From: Euphorbia lathyris
Lineage: Eukaryota; Streptophyta; Magnoliopsida; Malpighiales; Euphorbiaceae
Assembly: GCF_963576675.1 (NCBI RefSeq)
Contig: NC_088915.1
Location: 82,407,501 to 82,471,500 of the forward strand
Direction: 5' to 3'
Length of the DNA stretch: 64,000 bases
A program made the position numbers and the translations under genes. Of this stretch, positions 54,451-64,000 are shown in pieces (the first letter of the stretch is position 1; every line of letters starts with the position of its first letter). Below the pieces are notes generated by a model, which did no database searches, was not told where the DNA came from, and saw nothing but the letters and a program-made list of their open reading frames with translations.

Positions 54451-55977
54451 GGAAAAATTACAAAACTAGGTCAAATGGGAGGCCCATTTACATATTTAAC
54501 CCATTTACTCAACCTATTACATATCTAGACTCATTTTGTATGACTTTCCCGTAATACCCCTACCCTTCCCACTTCCCCTCACTCTATCGGTTTCTCTCCC
54601 CTGTTCTCCTTGGTGCGCGAAAACGGTTTGGCTCCTCCATTAATGATTTGAAGACTTTTGATCTTCCTATTTGCCTTTAAATTGCATGAAATCTGCACCA
54701 TGTTTCCAAATCACAATGAAGTTCTCTTTTCATCTCTTGATTCCGCAACTTCCTCACCCTAGAAAACGAAGCCATGGTTCTTCATCTTCCTGTTCGTTAA
54801 TTGGTTTCTTTCTTCTTGTTACCATTCCAGAAATGGTTATTCTACGTTATTTCCGTCGTTCTTCCCAGTTTATCATACTGTTAGGAGCGAAAAATGTAAG
54901 TATCTGCTGTTTTTCCTGCGTTTTCCATGAATTCACTTCGCGTAGTCGATGAATTCGCGGAGATCTGCGAAGAGAACGAGCCTGAAACTTGATGATCTAC
55001 TTCGCGAATCGATGAATTCGCGACGTTCTGCGAAGAGAAAGAGTCTGAAACGTATGGATCTACCTCGCGAATCTATTAGTTCGCGAAGTCTGCGAATAGA
55101 TCCTTACGTTTCAGACCTCGCAGACTTCGCGAAAGCATCGATATGCGACGTAGATAGTCACATTTCAGACCTCGCAGACTTCGCGAAAGAATCGTTATGC
55201 GAAGTAAAATCACCTCTTCCCATGCACATTTACATTCGCATGCTTCGCTAATTTTCATTTCGCGAATCCAAAATCGTCCTTTTTCATAACTAACACGGTT
55301 AATTTTTTCTGTAGATGGTTGAATACGTAACATCCTTTTCTGGAAGGCGGCGTACAGGGCTGCAGGGAAGATGATTTTCCTTCCTGTATAGGGATGAACT
55401 TCCCCAAGATTGACACATTCACTCCTGAAATGATTCGTTAGGAGAGATTGTGTCAATCTCGGGGTGCACCATGGGACACGTCCATCCTATGGTGCCAATC
55501 TTCAAAGTGGACCTAACTTAATCCGGTGCCAATTTTAAAGCGGATGAGTAATCTTCGTTTCAAAATTGGTACCAGATTAGTTATTGTGGCAATCTTGTTG
55601 TAAATTTTGATAATGTTATGATTTGAATGTTGTTATTGTGGCAATCTTTTTGTAAATTTTGATAATGTTATGATTTGAATGTTATAATCCGTTGTTGTTT
55701 GCCCTTTTTTGTTATATACTACTTCGCGAATTAGCTTCAAAACACATCCAGGCTTCGCATATGCGAACTAAATTCATCAAGCAAACCCAAACATTTACTT
55801 CGCAGACTTCGCATAGTATGGAATATGCGAAGTCAGACGGGATGGGGCGAGCCGCGCGTAAATATTGGGGGTATTTTTGGAAAGTCACACAAAATGAGTC
55901 TAGATATGTAATAGGTTGAGTAAATGGGTTAAATATGTAAATGGGCCTCCCATTTGACCTAGTTTTGTAATTTTCCC
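54451..55977. mobile_element. Mutator-like non-autonomous element with ~110-bp TIRs
   Basis: The ends GGAAAAATTACAAAACTAGG and its near-perfect inverse continue inward for over 100 bp (ATATCTAGACTCATTTTGT shared). The 9-bp duplication TTATCATAT flanks it (54442-54450, 55978-55986). No transposase motifs are found. The interior has short open frames (54671-54952, 54949-55251) that are mostly repeats of TTCGCGAA-containing units and are not considered genes. It could be a Pack-MULE-like carrier, but the origin of the interior is unknown. Confidence 0.93.
54938..55269. repeat. TTCGCGAA/CTGCGAAG word array
   Basis: At least six TTCGCGAA or near copies occur, with repeated TCTGCGAAGAGAA units and a 2x ~55-bp unit (TTTCAGACCTCGCAGACTTC at about 55107 and 55162). 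Some units are also inverted relative to others. A second patch with TTCGCATATGCGAA lies at 55722-55842. Confidence 0.92.
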
Positions 55978-55986
55978 TTATCATAT

Positions 55987-56118
55987 TTATGATGATTATG
56001 TTGTTGCTCGTACAATTTTAAATTCTACTACTAGTTATTTTTAAGGGTAAGCTACAAATTTAGTGTTATAGTTATTAGAAAAAGAGTTGATTTAGTTTCC
56101 ACGTACTAGGGCCGATAC
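55987..56118. other. Short intergenic spacer
   Basis: No feature is seen. Confidence 0.6.
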
Positions 56119-56121
56119 TTA

Positions 56122-56447
56122 GGGCCCGTTTGTTTTACCTACTGTTTGCTATTGCTGTTTGCTGTTTACTGTTACGATTTGCTGTTTGCTGTTACGGTTT
56201 GTTGTTGCTGTTATGGTTTGCTGTTTGCTGTTGGAAAAAGCTGCTTTTCCAAAAAGCAAAGATTCTCTGTTTTTGTAAAAAGCTGTTTTTCAGGTGTTAA
56301 AGGCAAACAGAAGATCACGAACCAAACACCCAATACTATTTTTCAGATGTAAAAGGCAAACAGCAGCTCACTAGCCAAACACCTATAACTCTCCATTTTG
56401 AAGTGAAAAGACAAAAAAGAGTATGAAAAGGAGCAATCAAACATCCC
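56122..56447. mobile_element. PIF/Harbinger-like (Tourist) MITE
   Basis: Ends GGGCCCGTTTGTTTTACC and CAATCAAACATCCC with TTA on both sides (56119-56121, 56448-56450). Repeated TTTGCTGTTTGCTGTTACG words run at the left end. Confidence 0.82.
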
Positions 56448-56450
56448 TTA

Positions 56451-57180
56451 GATTTTGTAGGTTTAAGGACAAAGTAGTAAATGAGGACCCTAATAAATAA
56501 GTGCAAGTAAAAAATAAAGCAGAAGAATGAATTATGTAAAAAAAAAATTACTTAAAAATTAAGTATTTTTATTACATTTAACAACACTTAAGAAGGAATT
56601 TAATAAAAACGTTGTGCAAACAAAAACTTCAATTATCTTTTCCCAAAAATTTTAAAATAATTTTGTTACGTTATCCTAGATTTAATTATGATTCAAACTA
56701 TTGACTGAAATTATTTTGGTATCTTTTGCCATAGCCACACAAATTATGATACGCATGGTTTTGTTCCCAGTTTAAAAGAAGTACTTTCAGCATACTTTCC
56801 TTCCCATTCTTCACAGACCTTTGGTTATTTCACTTAACCAAAGGGTTTTCCACAAAGATTTGTTTGACTAATTATTTAGAGGTGATAAGTTGCAAAAATA
56901 TTTTCAATATTGACAATTAAAATCTTTTTTACAATTATACCCTTAATTCTTTCAAGTTTGACCAATTTTATCCTTAGTTATAATGATATTTTTCAAAGTC
57001 ATGAATCTCGTTATCTATTTTCCACTTTTACATTCTGTTATAACATATTAGTAACAAATTAAAGACACATATACAAGAGAAGGAAAAAATTAGAAAAATT
57101 CAAAAAATCTCATGTAAGTTTGTTCTCGAACAATAAACAGATGCGTTTCAAACTAGGTTGGCAATTCTAGTAGATATAGG
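56451..57180. other. Intergenic sequence
   Basis: No gene. About 56880-57000 resembles the left half of the Mutator-type MITE at 34118 (GATAAGTTGCAAAAATA, CAATTATACCCTTAA), strongly decayed. Confidence 0.5.
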
Positions 57181-57188
57181 ATTGTAAT

Positions 57189-57741
57189 TAGAGGTGAAAA
57201 AAGTAAACACAATCCGATTACACGACACAAAATTTTAATGTTTGGATTTAACTTGGTAGGCAATTTATCATTTTTTTGTTGATATGAAACTGACATATAA
57301 ATTTTTGGGTTAGGTTAAGGTTGATATGCTAATTCAAAAACGACACGATATGAAACGAATATTTAAAATTATTGTTATATTCTCTCATGTTTTATATGTC
57401 ATTTTTATTAATAAAAATAATAAGATTATAATTATTACTTGTAAATATTATTCAGACCTCCTAAATTGTTATAAACACATTGCATTACCCTCTAACAGAA
57501 TGACATAAAGTATTTAAAAAATAGTATCATATTCTTATATTTTTAAAAGTTACCATTAATATATATTCATAATAAAATTAAGTGTAACTCGAAAATAGAC
57601 CTGAAATCGATACTAACCCGAACAGGTTAACACGATTGTGACATGAAAGTTTTTGGGTTGGGTTTGTATTTACTCTTTTTAATACAAACATGAAAATGAC
57701 ACGACACGAACACGACTTGAACGTGATAATTGTCAGGTCTA
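57189..57741. mobile_element. hAT-type MITE
   Basis: Ends TAGAGGTGA and TCAGGTCTA, with subterminal CACGACACGAACACGAC words. The 8-bp duplication ATTGTAAT flanks it (57181-57188, 57742-57749). Confidence 0.9.
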
Positions 57742-57749
57742 ATTGTAAT

Positions 57750-58681
57750 CAACTAAGCGGAGCTTTGTCCTACTCATGCTCGGTTCAGTAGGAAATAGAC
57801 GAGCTCGGTTCATAAGAAAAATGTTTTATTGCGAGCAGCTCGTTATTCTTTTATTGAACTTTGCTCACGAACAAATTATTAATTATGTTCATGGGCTAAG
57901 TAGTTTTGAAACAAACAAAGATAAAATTCCACACATAGCTATGTAGTTTTAAATTTCCTTCTTAATTTATAAATATTATTATTAAAAAAATAATCGAACT
58001 GAGTTTGCTCACATATCTTTTATGAACATTATAATCGATTTGCATGAGATTATTCATGAACCTGTAACCGAGTTTTTTCTCGAGCTTTCGAGATTAAGTT
58101 GTCGAGCTCGACTCATTTACAAATCAAGCTTTATAATCGTGTTTAAACTCAATTCGTTTTCAAACAGAATATGATCAATGTATTATCAAACCCGAATTTT
58201 AAATCACTTACGAACAGCTCAGTTCATTTACATTAGAGCCTTCAAATTTCATTATAAATAAAATAAAAGAGTTGTACAAGAAAACAAAATTAGACAGAAA
58301 AAAGATTTGGATTCTCAATTACTCTTCCTAAATCCGTATATAAAGAAGATATACCTTTTGACCAGAAGATATTCGTAAAAATGTCATTAGTTCACATGGC
58401 TGAAGTTAGAAGATCTTTTTATACACTTTGAGAAGCAAAGGAAAAGAAATTCAGTATTATCGGTAGAAAAATAAAATGAAAAGAAATAAAGTACATCATG
58501 TGAAATTTTTATATCACTGTCAAGAAGAAAGTATACTTTTAATAAAACACATTTAGAGGGGTATTATAATATATTCATCAACTTGTAAAATCTCACACTT
58601 AAAGACAAAAAAAAAAAAAAAAAACAAAATTCATAAAAAGAAAAACAATGGATTTAGCTTAATCAACCAAAAATAAGAGAT
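57750..58681. other. Intergenic sequence with GAGCTCG-rich repeat relic
   Basis: About 57760-58245 is rich in AGCTCGGTTC, GAGCTCGACTC and CAGCTCGTT words on both strands, as in decayed MITEs of plants. No ends or target duplication could be fixed. No gene is seen. Confidence 0.5.
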
Positions 58682-58684
58682 TAA

Positions 58685-59424
58685 GGGGGTGTTTGTTTCA
58701 GCTTTTCGGAAGAGCGTTTAGCGTTTCATTCCAAACCGCATGAAATATAGCGTTTGGTTAGGTTTATATAACCGCAGCGTTTAGCATTTTCTCCGGAAAC
58801 TGCAGCGTTTTGGAGCTTTTCATAAACAGCTGTTTGTAGTTATTTATTATTGACAAAATTATCCTTTTTATTTCCACAAAATATGTTTATTCTTTAACAT
58901 TATTTATATTTCTACAATATTACTACCGGAAAAACAAGGTTTTATTGCGTTTAATAAATTTTTTATTTTTTATATAGATTATTTTTATTAATTTGTATAA
59001 CACATTTTTTATTTTATAATAGGATAAGGTGGAAAATACCTCTAATATTTATAGTCAGGAACAATTTTACCATTAACGTCTAAAATTGTACAATTATACC
59101 CCTAATGTTGGTGGCCAAAAACAATTTTACTCCTAACAATTGCACCATTTTAGACGTTAAGAGTAAAATTATTCCAAGTTATAAACTTTATGAGCATTTT
59201 TTCACATTTTCCCTTTTATAATTTCATCGTTGATTAATTTAAAACATGTCCATTTTAGACATTTTAAATCCGAACAGCAACAGTTCAATATAATTTTACC
59301 ACACACTAGTAATTAAACACCTAATAACAAACAACTAACAGTAACAACTAACAGTTTACTGCAACTGCAAATAGCTAACAGCAACCGCAACAGCTATTAG
59401 CTAACAGCTGAACCAAACAGACCC
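58685..59424. mobile_element. PIF/Harbinger-like MITE with nested insertion
   Basis: Ends GGGGGTGTTTGTTTCAGC and GCTGAACCAAACAGACCC with TAA on both sides (58682-58684, 59425-59427). Same family as 33817-34898 and 1-235. Confidence 0.88.
59021..59213. mobile_element. Short nested Mutator-type MITE
   Basis: A 193-bp shorter relative of 34118-34703, beginning AGGATAAGGTG, at the same host position and with the same flanking TTTTATAAT (59012-59020, 59214-59222). Confidence 0.8.
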
Positions 59425-59427
59425 TAA

Positions 59428-59623
59428 CTCATTTGTTTTACCCACTATTTATTATTTGCTATTAGAAAAATCTACTTTTTCAAAAAGCAGTATTTTTATA
59501 AAAAAACTATTTTTCAAGTGTAAAAAGCAAACAGAATGTTACTAAACCAAACACCTAAAAAAACTCTTCATTTTTAAGTGAAAAAGTAAACATACTCATG
59601 AAAATAAGCAGCCAAACACCCCC
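59428..59623. mobile_element. Second Tourist-like MITE abutting the first
   Basis: Resembles 56122-56447 (TTTGTTTTACCCACTA, TTTTTCAAGTGTAAAAAGC, GCAGCCAAACACCCCC). It shares the TAA at 59425-59427 with its neighbour and ends before TAA 59624-59626. Confidence 0.72.
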
Positions 59624-59626
59624 TAA

Positions 59627-61167
59627 GAGACATAAAAAGACGAAGAGAAGATGAAAGAAGAAGGAAGAGAGGTAAATTAGGAACGTGATAGGAAAAGTTA
59701 ACATTGTCCTTTCGAAAGTCAAAGGTTATAAATATGAGTCAACTGTCATAGTGGCTATATCATAAAAAAATCAAAATTTAGCGACTTTTATGTTACGTCA
59801 ATAGACTTTTAGTCCCCAAAAAACTCATTTTGTTAAATAAAGCTTTATTTATTTGAATTTTATTTTTTCAAATGGACTCTTTATTAACATAACACCCTTA
59901 AACTTATTTTTTATCATATCTCTCTTTTTTTAGAATTTATTAAATCTCATTTTCATTAAAAAAAATCAAATTATTAATTTTGATACTCAAATATCTTAAT
60001 TTATGAATTAAACTTTATGAAAATTATAAATAATTTATAGCTAAAAAAAGTGTAAAAAAGTTAGCCAACATACCAAAATCCCAAAGTTTTAGCGTGTTTG
60101 AGGCTAAATGTTATAATTTTTAGTCAACATACCAAAATCACAAAGTTTTAACAGGTTGGAGGCTAAAATGTTTTACCCAACCCTAATGGATTGAAATTCT
60201 AAAAATTACTCTCAACGACAATACTAAAATTAGCCCCCCATATATAGATTTCTGACTCCGCCACTACGTAACGTTAGCTTTTGGATTGTAAACTAGCATG
60301 TTTCACCCAAATGGCTTCTCAACATTTCACGACCTCGTGGGAAATACAAGTAGGATTTCCTGTAAGAATCAAAGATGTTAATTAAGAAAACGGTGAATAC
60401 AAATGGTGACATAGAAAGTTGGTGAATAGTTGGACAAATTATCACTTAATCGCACTTGTAAAATAATCAAGATTAATCAAAAGCTTCAAAAGGTAAACCT
60501 GGATTCCATATTTGAGTCCATTTGCTTCTTTAGGTAGTAAAATCTTTCATATGATTCATCCTTTAAATATGAAACAAGACTATTTATATCACTCTAGATG
60601 GCTGAAAATTCTGTCGGTGATCGTCATCACTGACAGAATTCCGATGGATTCATCTGTGTCGGTGCCTTCTAGGTAAACGGTTGCGAGAATTTTTTACCCA
60701 TACACAATGTAGTCAGTGTTTTCTGTCGGAAATACCGACTACAAGTAGTTGGGGACTTCTGTTGGACATTTCAGCAATGTCACTAACCCACATATGTCGT
60801 TGATCTATTTATCATAATATTTATTTAAATAATTTACCGATAGATATTGCATCAAACTACATTGTTAATTATAAATTTTTTTATTTTTTTATTTTTAGTC
60901 AACTATTTGGATGGAAGGAAACACGTATTAATGTTTTTTAACTTTGCTTAATCAATTATCATTTTAGAAAACATATATATTTTAGCATTAAAAAAAGATG
61001 AAATTTATATAATAATTAAAAAATAATCGAGTTCGCAAGCTTTTAAACAAACCTAAAAAAAACTCATACTCAGATTTATTAGTGTTTAAGCGTAAACTTG
61101 AGTCGAATCTTATCAAACTGAGCTCGGATATTTTACGAACTATAAAGACTGATTAGCATCCCTACAT
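59627..61167. other. Intergenic sequence with element fragments
   Basis: No gene. CTGACTCCGCCACTA near 60252-60266 is an end of the hAT family seen at 27278-27292. 60364-60470 matches the flanks of the MITE at 33817-34898. CTGTCGGTGATCGTCATCAC and TCTGTCGGAAATACCGAC words near 60612 and 60720 recall decayed DNA transposon sequence. Confidence 0.5.
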
Positions 61168-61532
61168 GTGATTGAACATCCAAAGCTTATTCTTTCTCTT
61201 TACCGAGAATTCAAAAGTTTCAAAAAAAAAAAAAACAAGTTTCCAAGTCTTGTTAGGGATGTTATTGATTTCTGCGCTTGGCAACCCTCTGCAAATGATA
61301 CTTTCTCTGCCAAAGAATACTATTCGGTTATCAGTCCCAGTTTCTCCTCAGTGGACTGGTATAAATTTGTTTGGAAAGCTCACACACCCCCTTCTCGTTC
61401 ATTTACTTTCTAGAGGGTTTTGCATGGCCGGGTTCCGACTCACGACCTCCTGTAGCGCCTTGGACTCTCAATTGCCTCTTGTTGTGCTCTTTGTGGCAGG
61501 AATGCTAAGTCCATTAACCATTTATTCATTAG

Positions 61533-62349
61533 TAGGGCTGTGCATCAGTTTAAAACCGAACCGAATCGAACCGAACCGAATTTACCGAATACAGAAATAT
61601 CTAAAAATCTTGTACCGAACTGAACCGACGTAAGAACATAAATCGAACCGAACCGAACCGATTTTTTTCGGTTCGGTTCGGTTTTTCCCGAATTAACCGA
61701 ATTATATAAAACTTTATAAATAATCTAAAAAGCACAAAGCTTTAATTCATATACTAATAGTTATATTAAATGTTTTTTTAAGGTAAATAGGTGTTAGATT
61801 AGAATTTAATGGTTATATTAAATTCAAACTTAAGGTAAATAGATGTTAGATTAGAATTTAATGGTTATATTAAATGTTTTTTTAGAATCATAAATTCAAA
61901 AATTAGATAGGTGGTGTGTATAAATTTAGGAAGGATTATAATTTATTTTTCCAACCATACATGTTTTATACAACATAGTAGCAACTAATCGGTACGGTTC
62001 GGTTATTTCAGTTTTTATTAGAAACCGAACCGAACCGAAAACCGATATTCACCAAAATAACATACCAAATCCGAACCGTATAATAATAAAACCGAACCGA
62101 AAAACCGAACAGTGTCGGTTCGGTTCGGTTTTGCGGTTTCAAACCGCATAATGCACAGTCCTAGTAGCAACTAATCGGTACGGTTCAGTTATTTCGGTTT
62201 TTATTAGAAACCGAACCGAACCGAAAACCGATATTCACCAAAATAACATACCAAATCCGAACCGTATAATAATAAAACCGAACCAAAAAACCGAACAGTG
62301 TCGGTTCGGTTCGGTTTTGCGGTTTCAAACCGCATAATGCACAGTCCTA
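61533..62349. mobile_element. hAT-type MITE inserted in LINE relic
   Basis: Ends TAGGGCTGTGCA and TGCACAGTCCTA are inverted, with 8-bp duplication TTCATTAG (61525-61532, 62350-62357). The interior is packed with CCGAACCGAA/TTCGGTTCGG words on both strands. The right ~186 bp are tandemly duplicated. Confidence 0.95.
61977..62349. repeat. 186-bp tandem duplication at MITE right end
   Basis: Copies start AGTAGCAACTAATCGGTACG at 61977 and 62163 and differ at only a few positions. The internal copy also carries the terminal GCACAGTCCT sequence. Confidence 0.92.
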
Positions 62350-63225
62350 TTCATTAGTTGTTCTTTTGCAGATTCTCTTTGGAGGGCCCTTGGGATTCAT
62401 TTTGACTCCTCTATACCTCGACATGTCCAATTCATCCATTTCTTCAGCAATCTTCGTAGCATTCATTTTGACTCGCAAGTGTCGACAATCTGGCGTGTTG
62501 CCACGGTCACTTGCATCTGGGAAATCTGGCATTGTCGGAATGAAGCAATCTTTAAGGTTGTTTCTCCTTCTATTCAGCACTCGAAGATCAACCTATTTCG
62601 AATGATTCGTGAATCCTTTGCCTCTTTTAAAGGTTTTTGCTCTTCGCGGATAGATGGTGTTATCTTATCCCGTCTTCTGACTTCTCCTAGGCCGCCTCCT
62701 GCTCCCAACATTATTCCGGTCCATTGGCTTAAACCTCCTTCGGACTGGGTTAAAGTCAATGTAGACGGCTCTGCTTTTGGCACTCCTGGCGAGGCTGGAG
62801 CGGGAGGTATCTTTCGCACCTATCGAGGTTTTCCTAAAGGTTGTTTTGCTTTTTCTACCCCTCCTTCTTTTGCTCATATGGCTGAATTGAGAGCCGCTAT
62901 TTTTGCAATTGATCTTGCTTGGGAGAAAAATTGGCATCAGCTTTGGGTTAAGTCAGACTCAATATACGTAGTTAATCTGCTTAGACATCGTTCCATGGAT
63001 ATTCCTTGGAGTATGCGACAAGAATGGTTGCACTGTCTCAGTATTTGCTCTAGAATGAACATTCTCTTTTCTCACATCTTTAGGGAAAGAAATAGAGTTG
63101 TTGATGCTTTGGCAAAGTTTGAAGTTTCTTCTTCAGTGATCAATTGGTGGTCTTCCGCTCCTGCTTTTTGCCACAGATTTATCAATGATGACATTTGTAA
63201 TATTTCACAATTGCGTTTCTCTTGA

Positions 63226-63730
63226 TTTCTTTGAACTTTTCTCCTCCCCCCTTATTTTTGTTTGTTCTCCTTCCTATTTTCTTGTTCAAACACTCATTTT
63301 TCCTTTTATTAATATATTGCGGGTTTGACAGTTCAGGGCCATGGATGCTCATCCCGCCCATGTTCTGTCTCGTCCCAATTTCTATATAAAAAAAGGTAGC
63401 CAAGGAAATACAGTATTGGGAATTACCTTTTTTATTTTTTCTTGTAGTCAGAAAACATCTTATTTCTTTATAATTTTTCCAAATCATTAAGTACATAAAT
63501 ATAATTAAAATTTATCAACTCTAATTATTTTTTTTTTGAAATGAACTCTAATTATTTTGGAAAATTAAAATAATATCATTAGATGGTTGTATAGTAATCT
63601 TACTATTAAGGGTTAATTACAAGTAGATGTCTTGTAGTTACACAGATTTATAAATGGTTATGTGTGGTATTTTTCTTTACAAAGAAAACCATGTGATTTA
63701 CAAAATTTTACGGTTTTTTACTTTACTAAG
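63226..63730. other. Intergenic sequence
   Basis: The first part is the T-rich 3' flank of the LINE tail. The minus-strand frame 63182-63496 is not supported as a gene. Confidence 0.5.
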
Positions 63731-63979
63731 GCCAATAACGACCTCAAAATGAAAATTTTCAAGAATTTATATTGTTTAATATCATATTTACTATGAAACT
63801 ATATTTTTAATTTTTCAAAATCATTATTTTTGGAGTTTCCTCTCTCTAAACATTAACTTTATCTCTCATAAAAAAACAACACCACCTAAATGACCTCAAA
63901 CCTAAAAACTTGAAGAATTAAAGTTGCTTAAAATATCAATTAAGTCTTGAAAATTTCATTTTGAGATCGTTATTGGCCA
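63731..63979. mobile_element. MITE-like element with ~35-bp inverted ends
   Basis: GGCCAATAACGACCTCAAAA at the left and TTTTGAGATCGTTATTGGCC at the right form an inverted repeat with AAAATTTTCAAGA inside. A related copy is at about 37195-37445. Outer ends and target duplication are uncertain because the window stops at 64000. Confidence 0.65.
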
Positions 63980-64000
63980 AATTCTAACAAAGTGCATCCA

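Larger units (their letters stand above)
61168..63225 (+). pseudogene. LINE ORF2 C-terminus (zf-RVT and RNase H), interrupted
   Basis: 61168-61524 reads DTFSAKEYYSVISP, FVWKAHTPPSRSFTF, RVPTHDLL and CALCGRNAKSINHLF, the zf-RVT region of plant LINEs or related RNase H-like proteins, with a stop and frameshifts. A hAT MITE splits it at 61533-62349. Downstream, 62479-63225 gives a long open frame: CIWEIWHCRNEAIF, then RNase H with VNVDGSAFGTPGEAGAGG, ELRAAIFAIDLAWE, VKSDSIYVVNLL and RERNRVVDALAKF, ending TGA at 63223-63225. RT and endonuclease are not visible upstream, so the element is 5'-truncated. The second part could be mistaken for an RNase H-domain gene. Confidence 0.85.

Noticed and set aside
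54949..55251. Frame with repeated MNSRRSAKR-like residues
   Set aside because: The residues are a by-product of the DNA repeat units in a Mutator-like element; the opposite strand is equally open and no family is recognised.
57750..58245. Endogenous pararetrovirus remnant
   Set aside because: No movement-protein, coat or RT motifs; only GAGCTCG-rich non-coding repeats.
62479..63225. Stand-alone RNase H-domain host gene
   Set aside because: The reading continues the LINE zf-RVT region on the other side of the hAT MITE, so it is a LINE tail; domestication cannot be excluded but nothing supports it.

Overview
The window is nuclear DNA from a flowering plant, probably a eudicot; the species cannot be named from sequence alone. 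It is AT-rich and intron-poor, and almost everything recognisable is a transposable element (TE): plant-type L1 LINEs, a SIRE-like Ty1/copia family, Ty3/gypsy relics with tRNA-Asp and tRNA-iMet primer sites, and MITEs of the Mutator, hAT, PIF/Harbinger and Stowaway types. Host-type genes are limited to an F-box/LRR gene present as two mirror-image copies and a tRNA-Val(UAC)-like gene. Many elements were delimited to the base by target-site duplications (TSDs).

Layout. 1-2.3 kb: MITE remnants and a Mutator-like element. 2.3-8.3 kb: minus-strand gypsy relic (tRNA-Asp primer site), its gag split by a 1.7-kb solo LTR and its LTR sitting between two internal regions. 8.5-12.4 kb: a palindrome of about 3.9 kb whose arms each hold an F-box/LRR gene; the left copy is broken, the right is open. 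12.4-14.8 kb: minus-strand retroelement with a coiled-coil ORF, tRNA-iMet primer site and an LTR cut by a copia LTR. 14.8-20.6 kb: deletion derivative of the SIRE-like copia family, ending in an inverted duplication within its third ORF and joined directly to an L1 LINE (20.6-26.0 kb). 26.6-27.3 kb: hAT MITE. 28.0-31.8 kb: complete gag-only LTR element on the minus strand whose gag runs into its own 3' LTR. 33.3-36.8 kb: hAT, PIF/Harbinger and foldback elements, several nested. 37.6-51.3 kb: an old copia pol gene cut by an 11.5-kb full-length SIRE-like copia (39295-50790, TSD AGTCG). 52.9 kb: tRNA. 54.5-56.0 kb: second long-TIR Mutator-like element. 56.1-59.6 kb: more MITEs. 61.2-63.2 kb: LINE tail cut by a hAT MITE.

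How the parts work together. The retroelements once supplied Gag, protease, integrase, RT and RNase H to themselves or to relatives; every ORF examined here carries stops or frameshifts except the right-hand F-box copy. The nesting gives a relative order: old copia before SIRE-like copia; gypsy gag before solo LTR; PIF/Harbinger MITE before its nested Mutator-type MITE; Stowaway MITE before the F-box inverted duplication.

Most unusual signal. Four kinds of elements each carry a cluster of short, CpG-rich, self-complementary words at roughly 20-60 bp spacing: TGTCGCATTTGTGACGAA plus its complement, GTCTCGCCGAGAC, ACGCCCCGCGT and TTCGCGAA. One of these words also recurs in a second, apparently unrelated place. 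These could be protein-binding or anti-silencing arrays in the manner of VANDAL/VANC. That is inference and is set out as testable findings.
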